Below are positions 48,701 through 53,699 of a stretch of DNA of 64,000 nucleotides, in pieces (position 1 is the stretch's first letter; the number at the start of each line of letters is the position of its first letter). This DNA comes from Pseudomonas sp. FP2335 (lineage in GTDB: Bacteria; Pseudomonadota; Gammaproteobacteria; Pseudomonadales; Pseudomonadaceae). The stretch covers positions 310,001 to 374,000 of the forward strand of contig NZ_CP117437.1 in assembly GCF_030687535.1 (NCBI RefSeq). Reading direction: 5' to 3'. Position numbers and translations under genes: made by a program. The notes under the pieces are model-generated. The model saw nothing but the letters and a program-made list of their open reading frames with translations. It was not told the DNA's origin and searched no databases.

Positions 48701-49036
48701 GCGGGTGCCGATACCTTCGTCTGGCTCAAAGGCGACACCAACACCAACGGCGGCTTTGATCAGATCAAGGACTTCAAGCACAGCGAAGGCGACAAGCTGG
48801 ACCTGTCCGACTTGCTGCAAGGCAACAACGACACCAACTTGGCGAACTACCTGAAGTTGACCACCGACTCGGCGGGCAACTCGACGCTGAGCGTGAGCAG
48901 CACCGGTTCGTTCACCGCCAGCGGCGGCACGGCCGATGTGACAATCAAGGTCGATGGCGCGAACTGGGGCAGTGGCAGCACCGCGATCAACAACCTGATC
49001 GCCGGTGGCGACCTGACCGTCAAGCACCACGACTGA
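30701..49036 (+). CDS. lapA: Giant RTX adhesin LapA
   Basis: This 6111-residue cell-surface adhesin mediates attachment and biofilm formation. The order is: an N-terminal retention module (about 1-105) with LapG cleavage site TAAG at 106-109; Calx-beta-like/Ig-like repeats (about 165-460); array 1 of fifteen 102-residue repeats (470-1998); a PA14-like segment (GTADDSLAITVGGK) and Ig-like domains; array 2 of eighteen repeats (3126-4960); a second copy of the PA14-like region; a von Willebrand A domain with MIDAS DTSGS at 5608-5612; RTX nonapeptides (GGAGNDILVGGKGND); and a C-terminal type I secretion signal. ATG 30701 has GGAGAG 7 bases upstream. Export is by the divergent lapE-B-C genes; control is by lapD-lapG downstream. 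Very long antisense frames here are codon-bias artefacts. Confidence 0.97.
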   Translation: MSSVAVVKSIVGQVFAVSPEGIRRLLVEGDRLLSGEQVDTGASGAVSLELADGRTIDLGRDTQWSANAPDSVTDLSAATAQAAPSVAELQQAIAAGADPTQDLEATAAGPTSAGADGAAGGGHSFIVLEATAGVVDPTIGYPTNGLNAASATTALDTGATNNGVDPRNVTITLTATPTITEAGGVVVYTVFITQAPTSDLTVTLSNGLSVVIAAGQTSGALNVTFAGNDTPYLDASSISATIAGTSGGGNLIITTDPAPAVTQITDTIDTTTVTLTATASVNEGGQIVYTATVTNAAQTDVVIKLSNDKTITIEAGKTTGTVTVDTPANLADGKDLTVSATITSATGGNYENLAINPQAATSTVVAVDDPSVLKPDTNTIAEDTLATGNVLSNDSDIDNVLTVATFQVGGNTYNAGQTANIEGVGSITIGTDGAYTFTPIKDYNGEVPTIGYTTNTGSSSTLNVTVTPVNDAPVIQVTGNTLVENTAVAGSVAGTFVASDAETPADQLKIAFTGDSNKDGYYAIDGNNVVLTQKGADFVNAGNQLPQIGLTVTDADNVSTTATGQPTVTLQNDVPVIEVTANTIVEDTATAGTVAGTFTATDEETPRDGLTISFTGNSNADGYYAISGNNVVLTQKGADFVNAGNQLPKIDLTVTDPQGANSTGSDQPTVTLHNDVPVIEVVANTLEENSATAGTVAGTFTATDEETPRDGLTISFTGNSNVDGYYSIVGNNVVLTQKGADFVNAGNQLPKIDLTVTDPEGLNSSNSAQPTVNLHNDVPVIEVVANTLEENSATAGTVAGTFTATDEETPRDGLTISFTGNSNADGYYAISGNNVVLTQKGADFVNAGNQLPKIDLTVTDPEGLNSSNSAQPTVNLHNDVPVIEVVANTLEENSATAGTVAGTFTATDEETPRDGLTISFTGNSNVDGYYSIVGNNVMLTQKGADFVNAGNQLPKIDLTVTDPEGLNSSNSAQPTVNLHNDVPVIEVVANTLEENSATAGTVAGTFTATDEETPRDGLTISFTGNSNADGYYSIVGNNVVLTQKGADFVNAGNQLPKIDLTVTDPEGLNSSNSAQPTVNLHNDVPVIEVVANTLEENSATAGTVAGTFTATDEETPRDGLTISFTGNSNVDGYYSIVGNNVVLTQKGADFVNAGNQLPKIDLTVTDPEGLNSSNNAQPVVNLHNDVPVIEVVANTLEENSATAGTVAGTFTATDEETPRDGLTISFTGNSNADGYYSIVGNNVVLTQKGADFVNAGNQLPKIDLTVTDPEGLNSSNSAQPTVNLHNDVPVIEVVANTLEENSATAGTVAGTFTATDEETPRDGLTISFTGNSNADGYYTIVGNDVVLTQKGADFVNAGNQLPKIDLTVTDPEGLNSSNSAQPTVNLHNDVPVIEVVANTLEENSATAGTVAGTFTATDEETPRDGLTISFTGNSNADGYYSIVGNNVVLTQKGADFVNAGNQLPKIDLTVTDPEGLNSSNNAQPVVNLHNDVPVIEVVANTLEENSATAGTVAGTFTATDEETPRDGLTISFTGNSNVDGYYSIVGNNVVLTQKGADFVNAGNQLPKIDLTVTDPEGLNSSNSAQPTVNLHNDVPVIEVVANTLEENSATAGTVAGTFTATDEETPRDGLTISFTGNSNADGYYSIVGNNVVLTQKGADFVNAGNQLPKIDLTVTDPEGLNSSNSAQPTVNLHNDVPVIEVVANTLEENSATAGTVAGTFTATDEETPRDGLTISFTGNSNVDGYYSIVGNDVVLTQKGADFVNAGNQLPKIDLTVTDPEGLNSSNSAQPTVNLHNDVPVIEVVANTLEENSATAGTVAGTFTATDEETPRDGLTISFTGNSNADGYYTIVGNDVVLTQKGADFVNAGNQLPKIDLTVTDPQGANSTGSDQPSVNLHNDVPVIEIAASTIVEDTASAGTVAGTFTATDEETPRDGLTISFTGNSNVDGYYSIVGNNVVLTQKGADFVNAGNQLPKIDLTVTDPEGLHSNGTGQPTVTLVDDTPTAIDNHIEGNEDTPIELTWSTFGVQDEDSTSPGVVFTSLPAGSIEYKVDGEWVKLTTADLKSDTSSGKVFTQADFDGHNVRYTPAENESGDNSFGGTGVGNKQGDYTELKFQATDGNSYSDTKTITVDIHPVTDVPILNIGQVPTGLTIQTWTGSNLPGALGTNGQGVTDSNTLIKVINGQTADSAASTGVTSNVSNGNVAEGTATKVSGLVYLEAGKSYTFTGTADDSLAITVGGKLVASETWSQGSGINGSSYTPTESGYYTLDVYHYNQNGPGNYDVNVSINNGPSTSLGNSGLQTYTSAAALEAAGMVLGDSHVVNGEGYYTGNVYNHGLEDTAIKLAPITATFVDNDGSESHKVEISGLPEGTVITDGTTGHSIISTGANTLYDVSTWNLSTLTVTPFKDSTASFDLTVKATAKELSTGVEEVTTGKISVVVTAVNDAPVLGNDSTNAFGDTYIEGKPGGYVAAHLTITDVDNSTLQSAKVTLVNHLADDVLIADVSSTKITVSYDKTTGVLTLSGEATKAEYQEVLRSVHFASESEDPSPANRNLTITVNDGQADSAPATSVIYVVPVNDAPVIGFDSSKFVEQKGAVALVENLSITDVDNKTFSKVVVTVDHLVSGDLLSSADVLKALAVAGITITESGSAADGKIVYTLTSSSPAGSSAADFIKLVEAITFQAPGNNPAGTDRTVSIAVTDNGGGNLDREPPETSTATGKVTVELFNDAPTATATSAGADEDHAATIVLSGADVDGTVANFVITALPENGKLYSDASLTTELKVGDSVPAGADGKASVYFSPTADWSGSTSLTFTAVDNAGKASDVTTAPVTIAPVTDTPHLGLLGGGVVSAINFDSANLNGSWGTVAVGDANNAAGTAPTTQWLTGNSDGKVEIGQSSIYGVETPGNSQVIELEKNAGDDSSLYTIIKAESGTAYSISVDYSPRAGAENNSVIDVFWGGVKVGTLDTTVVGMKTYTFVVPVTVDGDAKLEFKAPAGQANNSLGGVMDNISVTQVLNTGLEDHAIKLSAIDAYATDKDGSETLKLEISGIPQGATISDGAGHTFTASAGNQSVDISDWSKATLVYNPVPNAYGLVNLTVTATAQDGDAAPKSESITLPINVISVNDLPVIEVVANALVEGQVAEGTVAGTFTVSDVETPVAQLKVTFTGDSNKDGYYTLVGNAVVLTLAGANFVNTGNKLPAIDLTVTDADKGSSHDAATPDVTLVNDVPVIEVVANTLEENSATAGTVAGTFTATDEETPRDGLTISFTGTSNADGYYAISGNNVVLTQKGADFVNAGNQLPKIDLTVTDPAGAHSNGEGQPTVNLHNDVPVIEVAPATIEENSATAGTVAGTFTATDEETPRDGLTISFTGTSNADGYYAISGNNVVLTQKGADFVNAGNQLPKIDLTVTDPSGAHSNGEGQPTVNLHNDVPVIEVAPATIEENSATAGTVAGTFTATDEETPRDGLTISFTGNSNVDGYYAISGNNVVLTQKGADFVNAGNQLPKIDLTVTDPAGASSNGEGQPTVNLHNDVPVIEVAPATIEENSATAGTVAGTFTATDEETPRDGLTISFTGTSNADGYYAISGNNVVLTQKGADFVNAGNQLPKIDLTVTDPAGASSNGEGQPTVNLHNDVPVIEVAPATIEENSATAGTVAGTFTATDEETPRDGLTISFTGNSNVDGYYSIVGNNVVLTQKGADFVNAGNQLPKIDLTVTDPAGASSNGEGQPTVNLHNDVPVIEVAPATIEENSATAGTVAGTFTATDEETPRDGLTISFTGTSNADGYYAISGNNVVLTQKGADFVNAGNQLPKIDLTVTDPAGASSNGEGQPTVNLHNDVPVIEVTPATIEENSATAGTVAGTFTATDEETPRDGLTISFTGTSNVDGYYSIVGNNVVLTQKGADFVNAGNQLPKIDLTVTDPAGASSNGEGQPTVNLHNDVPVIEVAPATIEENSATAGTVAGTFTATDEETPRDGLTISFTGTSNADGYYAISGNNVVLTQKGADFVNAGNQLPKIDLTVTDPAGASSNGEGQPTVNLHNDVPVIEVAPATIEENSATAGTVAGTFTATDEETPRDGLTISFTGTSNADGYYAISGNNVVLTQKGADFVNAGNQLPKIDLTVTDPAGASSNGEGQPTVNLHNDVPVIEVTPATIEENSATAGTVAGTFTATDEETPRDGLTISFTGTSNADGYYAISGNNVVLTQKGADFVNAGNQLPKIDLTVTDPAGASSNGEGQPTVNLHNDVPVIEVVANTLEENSATAGTVAGTFTATDEETPRDGLTISFTGNSNVDGYYSIVGNNVVLTQKGADFVNAGNQLPKIDLTVTDPAGASSNGEGQPTVNLHNDVPVIEVAPATIEENSATAGTVAGTFTATDEETPRDGLTISFTGTSNADGYYAISGNNVVLTQKGADFVNAGNQLPKIDLTVTDPAGASSNGEGQPTVNLHNDVPVIEVAPATIEENSATAGTVAGTFTATDEETPRDGLTISFTGNSNVDGYYSIVGNNVVLTQKGADFVNAGNQLPKIDLTVTDPEGLHSSNNAQPVVNLHNDVPVITVAANTLEENSATAGTVAGTFTATDEETPRAGLTITFTGTSNADGYYSISGNNVVLTQKGADFVNAGNQLPKIDLTVTDPEGLHSNAAAQPNVNLHNDVPVITVAANTLEENSATAGTVAGTFTATDEETPRAGLTITFTGTSNADGYYSISGNNVVLTQKGADFVNAGNQLPKIDLTVTDPEGLHSNAAAQPNVNLHNDVPVITVAANTLEENSATAGTVAGTFTATDEETPRSGLTITFTGTSNADGYYSISGNNVVLTQKGADFVNAGNQLPKIDLTVTDPEGLHSSNNAQPVVNLHNDVPVIAITATTIVEDTAKVGTVAGTFSASDEETPVAQLKITFTTGTNTDGYYSLSGSNVVLTQKGADWVNAGNQLPKIDLTVTDADNASSHSTGQPTVTLVDDTPTATNGYIQSDEDTPVELTWATFGVKDEDSANPKVVFTSLPAGSIEYKVNGVWVALTTADLKTDTSAGKSFSQADFDNHNVRYSPAANESGDNSFGGTGVGNKQGDYTELKFQATDGNTYSDTKTITVDIHPVTDVPVVTINAFNAVPTGLVIQTWTGGNLPSALGTNGNGVAKADDLIKVIDAKTAASAASTGVTSNVSNSNVVEGTATKVSGLIYLEAGKSYTFTGTADDSLAITVGGKLVATETWSKGSAITGTAYTPTESGYYTLDIYHYNQAGGGNYDVNVSINNGPSMSLGNSGVQTYTSVDALKAAGAVLGDSHVVNGEGYYTGYVYNRGLEDTAIKVSPITTTFVDNDGSESHKVEISGLPKGTVITDGTTGNSITSTGSTTLYDVSTWNLKTLTVTPFKDSTASFDLTVKATAKELSTGVEAVTTGKVSIVITAVNDAPTLDLSTADGAVATGYNTAYTERAAAGVAITGVVAIGDVDSTQMQNATITLKNASAGDQLSSSLVSVGGTYKGITLTSVGTDVSGKIVLTLSGTADSATYKALLESFQYSSTSKYPTLGDRTVEISVTDNEGGNSLSSLVATSTITVQPQVYTPVTEGGAAADTIDLGSSSANNVVVGDKGGITTAGTNYNIAFLVDTSGSIGSSAMKSIKDQLSGIFDTLIANAGNKDSGVVKVLLVDFDTRVESQVSVNLADKTAAKAALQAVLNQMVSNSSDMTNYQDAFKAASDWFKSSDATSNTGAKNLTYFITDGSPNVYTDVQGNPNLGTTSFWGSTVYFDSVVNNSNYVLGQSNALYTTINGKSQMIVDGSGNVYSYDSRGSRYFEGTVVANSNGGFDVASVYQSSSTALANAKTAYNDLVNAVTGKVVVEAIGLGSDIDSTVLKQFDTDKVVANIDTAKLADAITGHTADAGSDSISGGSGNDILFGDLISYKGQEGSAALKAFAAEKLSTTVDQIDDRTLHQYITEHVQDVGALANASNIYNTNDGNDSLIGNAGNDILFGQGGNDTLNGGAGNDILVGGKGNDILTGGAGADTFVWLKGDTNTNGGFDQIKDFKHSEGDKLDLSDLLQGNNDTNLANYLKLTTDSAGNSTLSVSSTGSFTASGGTADVTIKVDGANWGSGSTAINNLIAGGDLTVKHHD
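32108..36694 (+). repeat. lapA repeat array 1 (15 x 306 bp)
   Basis: There are fifteen in-frame units of 306 bp (102 residues), each opening with a form of NDVPVIEV and containing TDEETPRDGLTISFTG and QKGADFVNAGNQLPKIDLTV. Inner units are almost identical in DNA; the outer ones (TIVEDTA types) differ more. Units alternate NVDGYYSIV and NADGYYAIS variants. Confidence 0.95.
36695..38046 (+). repeat. PA14-like block, copy 1 (duplicated segment of lapA)
   Basis: The segment after array 1 encodes VDDTPTAIDN, ELTWSTFGVQDEDS, a PA14-like fold (YTFTGTADDSLAITVGGK) and a cadherin-like domain. It recurs with high identity after array 2 at about 45581-46935. The block and the preceding array were therefore probably duplicated together. 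Confidence 0.8.
40076..45580 (+). repeat. lapA repeat array 2 (18 x 306 bp)
   Basis: There are eighteen in-frame 306-bp units related to array 1. Most carry VAPATIEENSATAG and DPAGASSNGEGQ in place of VVANTLEEN and DPEGLNSSNSAQ. The last units switch to VITVAANTLEEN and EGLHSN. The first and last units are more divergent. Confidence 0.95.
45581..46935 (+). repeat. PA14-like block, copy 2
   Basis: This is the near copy of 36695-38046, again placed directly after a repeat array and again ending in a cadherin-like domain (ITAVNDAP). Confidence 0.8.
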
Positions 49037-49044
49037 TCACCACG

Positions 49045-49076
49045 GGGGCGTCAATCTTTCGGGATTGGCGCCCCTT
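49045..49076 (+). terminator. Hairpin after lapA
   Basis: A 12-bp stem GGGGCGTCAATC / GATTGGCGCCCC with one wobble pair has a 6-base loop. Only two T residues follow, so termination may be partial. Confidence 0.5.
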
Positions 49077-49103
49077 GGCATCGGCTGCGGGAAAAAGTGT
49101 GTA

Positions 49104-49144
49104 ATCTCTGTAGGCGTCGTACGCGGCGCCTGCAGGGATTTTTT
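49104..49144 (+). terminator. Strong terminator just before the next gene's RBS
   Basis: A 13-bp stem (ATCTCTGTAGGCG with CGCCTGCAGGGAT, two G-U pairs) is followed by six T residues and, after five more bases, by the GGGAGA ribosome site of the gene at 49160. It ends lapA transcripts or attenuates the following gene. Confidence 0.7.
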
Positions 49145-49159
49145 ATTGGGAGAACGCTG

Positions 49160-49498
49160 ATGTTCTACGTGCAACGCGATCAAAACAACGCTTTGGTGCG
49201 CGTCGAGGCGCAGGCCTACGCGGAAGCCACCGAGACGCTACCGGCGGATCACCATGAGATCCAGGCGTGGTTTGCCGGGGACGAGATCGAAAACAGCCTC
49301 AAGCAGCTCAAGAGCAGTGACCTTGAGATGATTCGAGTGCTGGATGACTTGATTCAGGTGCTGACGTCCAAAGGCGTGATTCGCATCACTGACTTGCCAC
49401 CGGCGGCACAGGCCAAGTTCCTCGAACGGACCCAGGCACGGGCGGCGCTGGGCGGTTTGAGCGAGCTGATCAATGATGACGAAACCGGTTTGATCTGA
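49160..49498 (+). CDS. Conserved small protein between lapA and lapD
   Basis: The 112-residue soluble protein opens MFYVQRDQNNALVRVEAQ and contains NSLKQLKSSDLEMIRVLDDL and GVIRITDLPPAAQAKFLER. Homologues occur in many pseudomonads, where databases often label them tryptophan synthase subunit beta-like, but no PLP or catalytic feature is visible here. I chose ATG 49160 because GGGAGA precedes it; the frame from 49097 would start inside the terminator hairpin. The function is unknown. Confidence 0.75.
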   Translation: MFYVQRDQNNALVRVEAQAYAEATETLPADHHEIQAWFAGDEIENSLKQLKSSDLEMIRVLDDLIQVLTSKGVIRITDLPPAAQAKFLERTQARAALGGLSELINDDETGLI

Positions 49499-49554
49499 AC
49501 CGGGCACACCTCCTTCACGGCATCAGCGTCAAGGAGGCATGAGGGTCCAACGTT

Positions 49555-51501
49555 TTACTTCCAGGGCGCCGGTTCACCGACCAGTTGGCCTTGCACCCCC
49601 TCCACGCCCATCTCGCGGATCACCCGCAATTCACCCTCGGTTTCCACGCGCTCGGCAATCAACGGCAAATCAATGCTGTGGGCGGCCCGCTGGATCGCTT
49701 CGATAAAGATCCGTTTGTGGCTCTCCTGATCAATGGCGCGGATGTAGCTGCCGTCGATTTTCAGGTAGGCCAGGCCCAGGTGCGCCAGGTTGCCGATCAT
49801 GCTGAAGCGCCCGCCGAAACGCTGCAGGCCAAGGCTGTAGCCGAGGTTGCGCATGCGCCGGATCATCAACTCCAGCTGGGTTTGCTCGGGCACTTGTTCT
49901 TCGCCGATCTCCAGGATCAGGCGCGGCCCCAGGGTCGGGTGCTGGGCCAGGCGTTCGAAGATGCGTTCCAGCGCCTGCGGGTCGTTCAGGGTCGCGGCCG
50001 AGAGGTTCAGGGCCACCGACTGGTTGTGCTGGGCCAGTTGCTTGATCACCAGGTCGAGCATCACTTGGTCCAGGCGCGCGGTCCAGCCAAAGCGCTCCAG
50101 CCACGGCAGGAAGTGGCCGGCGGCGATGGTCTGGTCCTGGTTGTCCAGCAAACGCGACAACACCTTGTAGTGCAGCACCCGCTGGGTATCGGCGCTGCTC
50201 ACCACTGGCTGGAAGAACAGGCGGAAACGTCCTTGCTTGAGGGCATCGTCAAGCAGGGTATGCCAGCTGTGCGGGTCATCGCTGACGGTGCCGGCGGTGT
50301 GGTGTTCGAGGCAGACCCAGCTCTGGCCGCTGTTGGCTTCGGCTTGAGTGAGGGCCTGGTCGGCCAGCATCAACAGGTCGGCCGAGGCGTCGCCGGCGTT
50401 GTAGGGGGCCAGGCCGATGTAGGCCACGGTCTGCATGTCGGTAGCGCCGGTTTCGTGCAGGCTTTGCAGGGTGGTTTCCAGTTCCTGGGCCAGTTGCAGG
50501 GCTTCGTCACGCACCAGGCCCGGTGCGAGTACCGCGAACTCACCGCCACGGCTGCGGGTGATCAGGTTGTGGGTCTCCGGGTACTTGGCGCAGGTGCGCA
50601 CCAGTAGCTGGCTGACGGCTTGCAGCAGTTGGTCGGTGCGTTGCCCGCCGAAGCGCTGGTTGAGGCCGGCGAGGTCGTTGACCCGCAGGATCAGCAGGTA
50701 GCCCGAGCTGTGCTCCTCCAGGTTGCTGACCCGGGAGTTGAGTTGCATCTCGAAATAGCGTCGGTTGGCCAGCCCGGTCAGGCTGTCCTGGTAGGACTCC
50801 ACCCGCAGCTTCTCGCTGCGCTCGGTCTGTTCGTGGAACAGTGCCTTGAGCTTCTCCACCATCTGGTTCATCGCTTGCACCACACGGCGCAGTTCCGGGG
50901 TGCGCGGCAGGTCGGGCAGGCTGAGGAACTCGCGGCGGGCGATGGCGTGGGATTGTTCGACCATGTAGTCCAACGGCTTGAGTTGGCGACGCAGCAGCAA
51001 TGCGCCGAGGATCGCGCTCGCCGCACCACAGAGCAGCAGCCAACCCAGGCTGCCCAAGGCGCTCTGCCACAGTTTGGCGAGGGCGAACATCGGGTGGCTG
51101 ACCACCTCCACGCGCGCCGCCTGCTGCCAGCCGCGGCTGACGATGGCATCACCGCCGGCTGGCGCAAGGCCGATCATCTTCACAAACCAGGCGGGTACAC
51201 CACTGGCGTCGGGCTCGGCGGCGCGTTCCACCAGCACCTGGTCGTTGCTCAAGTCGATCACACGGATGCTGGCGTAGTAGCCACTGTCAAAGATCGAGCT
51301 GACCATCAGCTCGGTCATCGCCGGGTCATCGATGTTTGGCGTCAGCGACAGCGCCAGCGCGGTGGCCGCGTCCTGGGCGTGGGAGCGCAACTGGTTGACG
51401 TACTGCGAGCGCGAGCTTTCCAGGCTGACCACGAAGCTACCGCTGAAGGCGACCACGAGAAACACACAGATAGCGATCAGCAATTGTTTGAACAGTGACA
51501 T
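49555..51501 (-). CDS. lapD: c-di-GMP receptor LapD
   Basis: The 648-residue inner-membrane protein has membrane helices at about 6-26 and 152-171 around a periplasmic domain, a HAMP and signalling helix (about 172-235), a degenerate GGDEF domain (RGGEF at 318-322) and a degenerate EAL domain where the EAL motif is KVL. Such a pair binds c-di-GMP without making or breaking it. When bound, LapD holds the protease LapG through its periplasmic domain and keeps LapA on the surface. The stop of lapG lies upstream on the same strand, with 11 bp between the genes, so lapG-lapD form an operon. Confidence 0.93.
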   Translation of the reverse strand: MSLFKQLLIAICVFLVVAFSGSFVVSLESSRSQYVNQLRSHAQDAATALALSLTPNIDDPAMTELMVSSIFDSGYYASIRVIDLSNDQVLVERAAEPDASGVPAWFVKMIGLAPAGGDAIVSRGWQQAARVEVVSHPMFALAKLWQSALGSLGWLLLCGAASAILGALLLRRQLKPLDYMVEQSHAIARREFLSLPDLPRTPELRRVVQAMNQMVEKLKALFHEQTERSEKLRVESYQDSLTGLANRRYFEMQLNSRVSNLEEHSSGYLLILRVNDLAGLNQRFGGQRTDQLLQAVSQLLVRTCAKYPETHNLITRSRGGEFAVLAPGLVRDEALQLAQELETTLQSLHETGATDMQTVAYIGLAPYNAGDASADLLMLADQALTQAEANSGQSWVCLEHHTAGTVSDDPHSWHTLLDDALKQGRFRLFFQPVVSSADTQRVLHYKVLSRLLDNQDQTIAAGHFLPWLERFGWTARLDQVMLDLVIKQLAQHNQSVALNLSAATLNDPQALERIFERLAQHPTLGPRLILEIGEEQVPEQTQLELMIRRMRNLGYSLGLQRFGGRFSMIGNLAHLGLAYLKIDGSYIRAIDQESHKRIFIEAIQRAAHSIDLPLIAERVETEGELRVIREMGVEGVQGQLVGEPAPWK

Positions 51502-51512
51502 CGTAGCTCCTG

Positions 51513-52277
51513 TTAATTATCCGAACTGGCCGGAAACCCTTCGGCGGTCATTTTCTTCAAGACATCCTGCCAACGCGAGAGGCGCTTGGTGTCACCGACT
51601 TTTTTGTTGCCCGCAGCGCCTGTCAGCCACAACCCTTCACCGTTGAACGCGTAGACGGGCAACAAGTCCGTACGCTGGCTGGCGGGCAGGATCGGGTCCA
51701 TCAGGCTGTCCAGTACCAGTGGCATCGCGTTGGGGCTGGCATAGTAGGTCAGCACCATGTGCGCGCGGTTCTGGCGCAAGGCCTTAACGTAGGTGATCCG
51801 CAGCTTTTGCGCGGGGATACCGAGGTTACGCAGGCTGAAGTATTTGGCGATGGCATAGTCTTCACAGTCACCGGCACCTTTCCACAGGGATTGAATGGGC
51901 GTCGCCCAGTAGTCAATCTCGTGCCACAGGTCGATGTCTTCCTCGTAGTGCAACTGGCGGTTGAAGAACAAGTTGACCACTTTGAGTTGCTCAAGCTCGC
52001 CGATCTGCTTTTGCGTCGAGAGTAATTGTTGCCAGGCATCGATGCGTTGACGCCCGGCACCCAATGGGCCGTAAAGCGACTCGGCGCGGCGGCTGATCTG
52101 GCTGAAATCCCAATCGGCAAGCAAATTGCCCAGCAGGCCGCCACCCAGCAGCAGGGTGATGGCAAGGCCGTAGAGAAACCGAGGGAATTTAAAGCGTATC
52201 GCCACTGCGAATATCCAAGCTTGCAGCATTGAAGGTGCGGCAATGGTGCGGTGCTGGCGGGTAAAAAACAATGGCAC
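51513..52277 (-). CDS. lapG: Periplasmic cysteine protease LapG
   Basis: The 254-residue transglutaminase-like (BTLCP) protease has an N-terminal membrane or signal helix (FLYGLAITLLLGGGLLG), then Cys138 in GAGDCEDYAIAKY, His173 in NRAHMVLTYY and Asp190 in LVLDSLMDP, the expected catalytic triad. It cuts LapA after its N-terminal TAA and releases the adhesin from the cell when LapD is empty. The frame starts at GTG 52277; an in-frame ATG at 52229 is an equally possible start because neither has a ribosome site. Confidence 0.92.
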   Translation of the reverse strand: MPLFFTRQHRTIAAPSMLQAWIFAVAIRFKFPRFLYGLAITLLLGGGLLGNLLADWDFSQISRRAESLYGPLGAGRQRIDAWQQLLSTQKQIGELEQLKVVNLFFNRQLHYEEDIDLWHEIDYWATPIQSLWKGAGDCEDYAIAKYFSLRNLGIPAQKLRITYVKALRQNRAHMVLTYYASPNAMPLVLDSLMDPILPASQRTDLLPVYAFNGEGLWLTGAAGNKKVGDTKRLSRWQDVLKKMTAEGFPASSDN

Positions 52278-52498
52278 GGTGGAATCACGGGGCTGAATTT
52301 ACGCGAACCAGGCGTCATTAAAGTGACTATTTTCCGCTCGTCTGAAAGGCTTGCGCGAATATCATCAAAATAATGACACTTGCCGAGCGCTGTCACAAAA
52401 TGTCTCAACGAAAGCGCCTACAAAAAGACTGCGGTAAGCCCCCTTGTTTTCTTGCCGACCTCCCACGTCTTTATTCGCGCCGTGAAGGAGCTCCGGCC

Positions 52499-53458
52499 AT
52501 GAGCCGCACTGATGATCTGCTTGCCCTGTTCGGCAAGAGCGTGTCCCGCGACCCGAAAGGGCGCAATGCTCGGCTGCACTTTTTCGGCACCGTTCCGTTC
52601 GATGATGGCACTCGCGTGAACGTGAAAGACGGTTCACGTTTCAGCCCCAACACGCCATCTGCTCACGAACAACCCCTGGCCTTTGACGAAACCGCACCGC
52701 GCCCGAACGTGGTCGCTGTGGTGTCCGTCAACGGCGGCGTCGGCCGCAGTACCCTGGTCACGGCCCTGAGCAGCGGCCTGCAGCGTTTGGGGGAGTCGGT
52801 GGTGGCACTCGACCTCGACCCGCAGAACGCCTTGCGCCAGCACTTCGGTGTGGATCATGAATCGCCCGGCATCGGCCGCACCAGCCTGGTCAACGGACCC
52901 TGGCAGAACGTGCTGCACACCGGGTTTGCCGGTTGCGAGGTGATGCCCTTTGGTGACACCGACCCCCAGCAGCAGGACAACCTGCAGCACTGGCTCACAC
53001 GTGAACCCAAGTGGCTGGCGCAGCGCCTGTCGGTGCTGGGCTTGAGCGAGCGCCACACGGTGATCGTCGATACCCCGGCCGGCAATAATGTGTACCTGCA
53101 TCAAGCGTTGAACGTGGCCGACATTGTGCTGGTCGTGGTCCAGCCGGACGCCGCGTGCCTGGGTACTTTGGATCAGATGGATGCGTTGCTGGCGCCCTAT
53201 CTGGCGCGCAATTTCCCGCCGCGTTGTCACTTCGTGATCAACCAGTTGGACGAGCATTCGGCGTTCAGCCTGGACATGCTCGAAGCCTTCAAGCTGCGTC
53301 TGGGTGACAGCCTGTTGGAGGTCGTGCACCGCGATCCGTCCATCAGCGAAGCCCTGGCCTTTGGTTCGGACCCGCTGGATAACCTGGGCCAGAGCCTGGC
53401 GAGCGACGATCTCAATGAACTTTGTCAGTTGCTGATCCGCCCGAAAACCACGCCCTGA
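52499..53458 (+). CDS. bcsQ: BcsQ/ParA-like ATPase, orphan
   Basis: The 319-residue protein has a short N-terminal part (MSRTDDLLALFGKSV) like BcsR, then a MinD/ParA-type domain: VSVNGGVGRST at 75-85 as a deviant Walker A with no usual signature Lys, DLDPQN as the Walker A' Asp region and VIVDTPAGN as the switch II region. This pattern is that of BcsQ/YhjQ, which helps to place cellulose synthase at the pole. I chose ATG 52499 with AAGGAG 8 bases upstream. No bcsA, bcsB or bcsC follows: the next gene is on the other strand. The function without a cellulose operon is unclear; it may be the remains of one. Confidence 0.7.
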   Translation: MSRTDDLLALFGKSVSRDPKGRNARLHFFGTVPFDDGTRVNVKDGSRFSPNTPSAHEQPLAFDETAPRPNVVAVVSVNGGVGRSTLVTALSSGLQRLGESVVALDLDPQNALRQHFGVDHESPGIGRTSLVNGPWQNVLHTGFAGCEVMPFGDTDPQQQDNLQHWLTREPKWLAQRLSVLGLSERHTVIVDTPAGNNVYLHQALNVADIVLVVVQPDAACLGTLDQMDALLAPYLARNFPPRCHFVINQLDEHSAFSLDMLEAFKLRLGDSLLEVVHRDPSISEALAFGSDPLDNLGQSLASDDLNELCQLLIRPKTTP

Positions 53459-53699
53459 ACCGCTTGTTAGACGCATGACGCCAGATGCTTATGCACAATC
53501 GGTAGGTTGCGGTCGAGGGTAAACAACGATTTTGTGGAGCTGTTCTCAACACGTCGCAACTGCCTGTTTTGCGTGCTTTTTATTCTGTGCACAAAAAATG
53601 ACCAGCGTGGCTTTTTGCCTTCAGCGTAGGCCGCGACAGGCGCTGAAAAGAATTCATCAACAGAGTTATCCACAGGCTGGGCTGCGACAATTTTGCCCT

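Noticed and set aside
30626..49030. Very long open frames on the minus strand opposite lapA (1915, 1176 and 2982 codons)
   Set aside because: They mirror the repeats of lapA frame by frame and come from its biased third-position codon use; the translated products are repetitive and have no ribosome sites, signal peptides or domains.
53666..53674. Perfect DnaA box (TTATCCACA) between bcsQ and the methyltransferase gene
   Set aside because: It is a single site without neighbours or dnaA/rep genes nearby; it is too little to call an origin.
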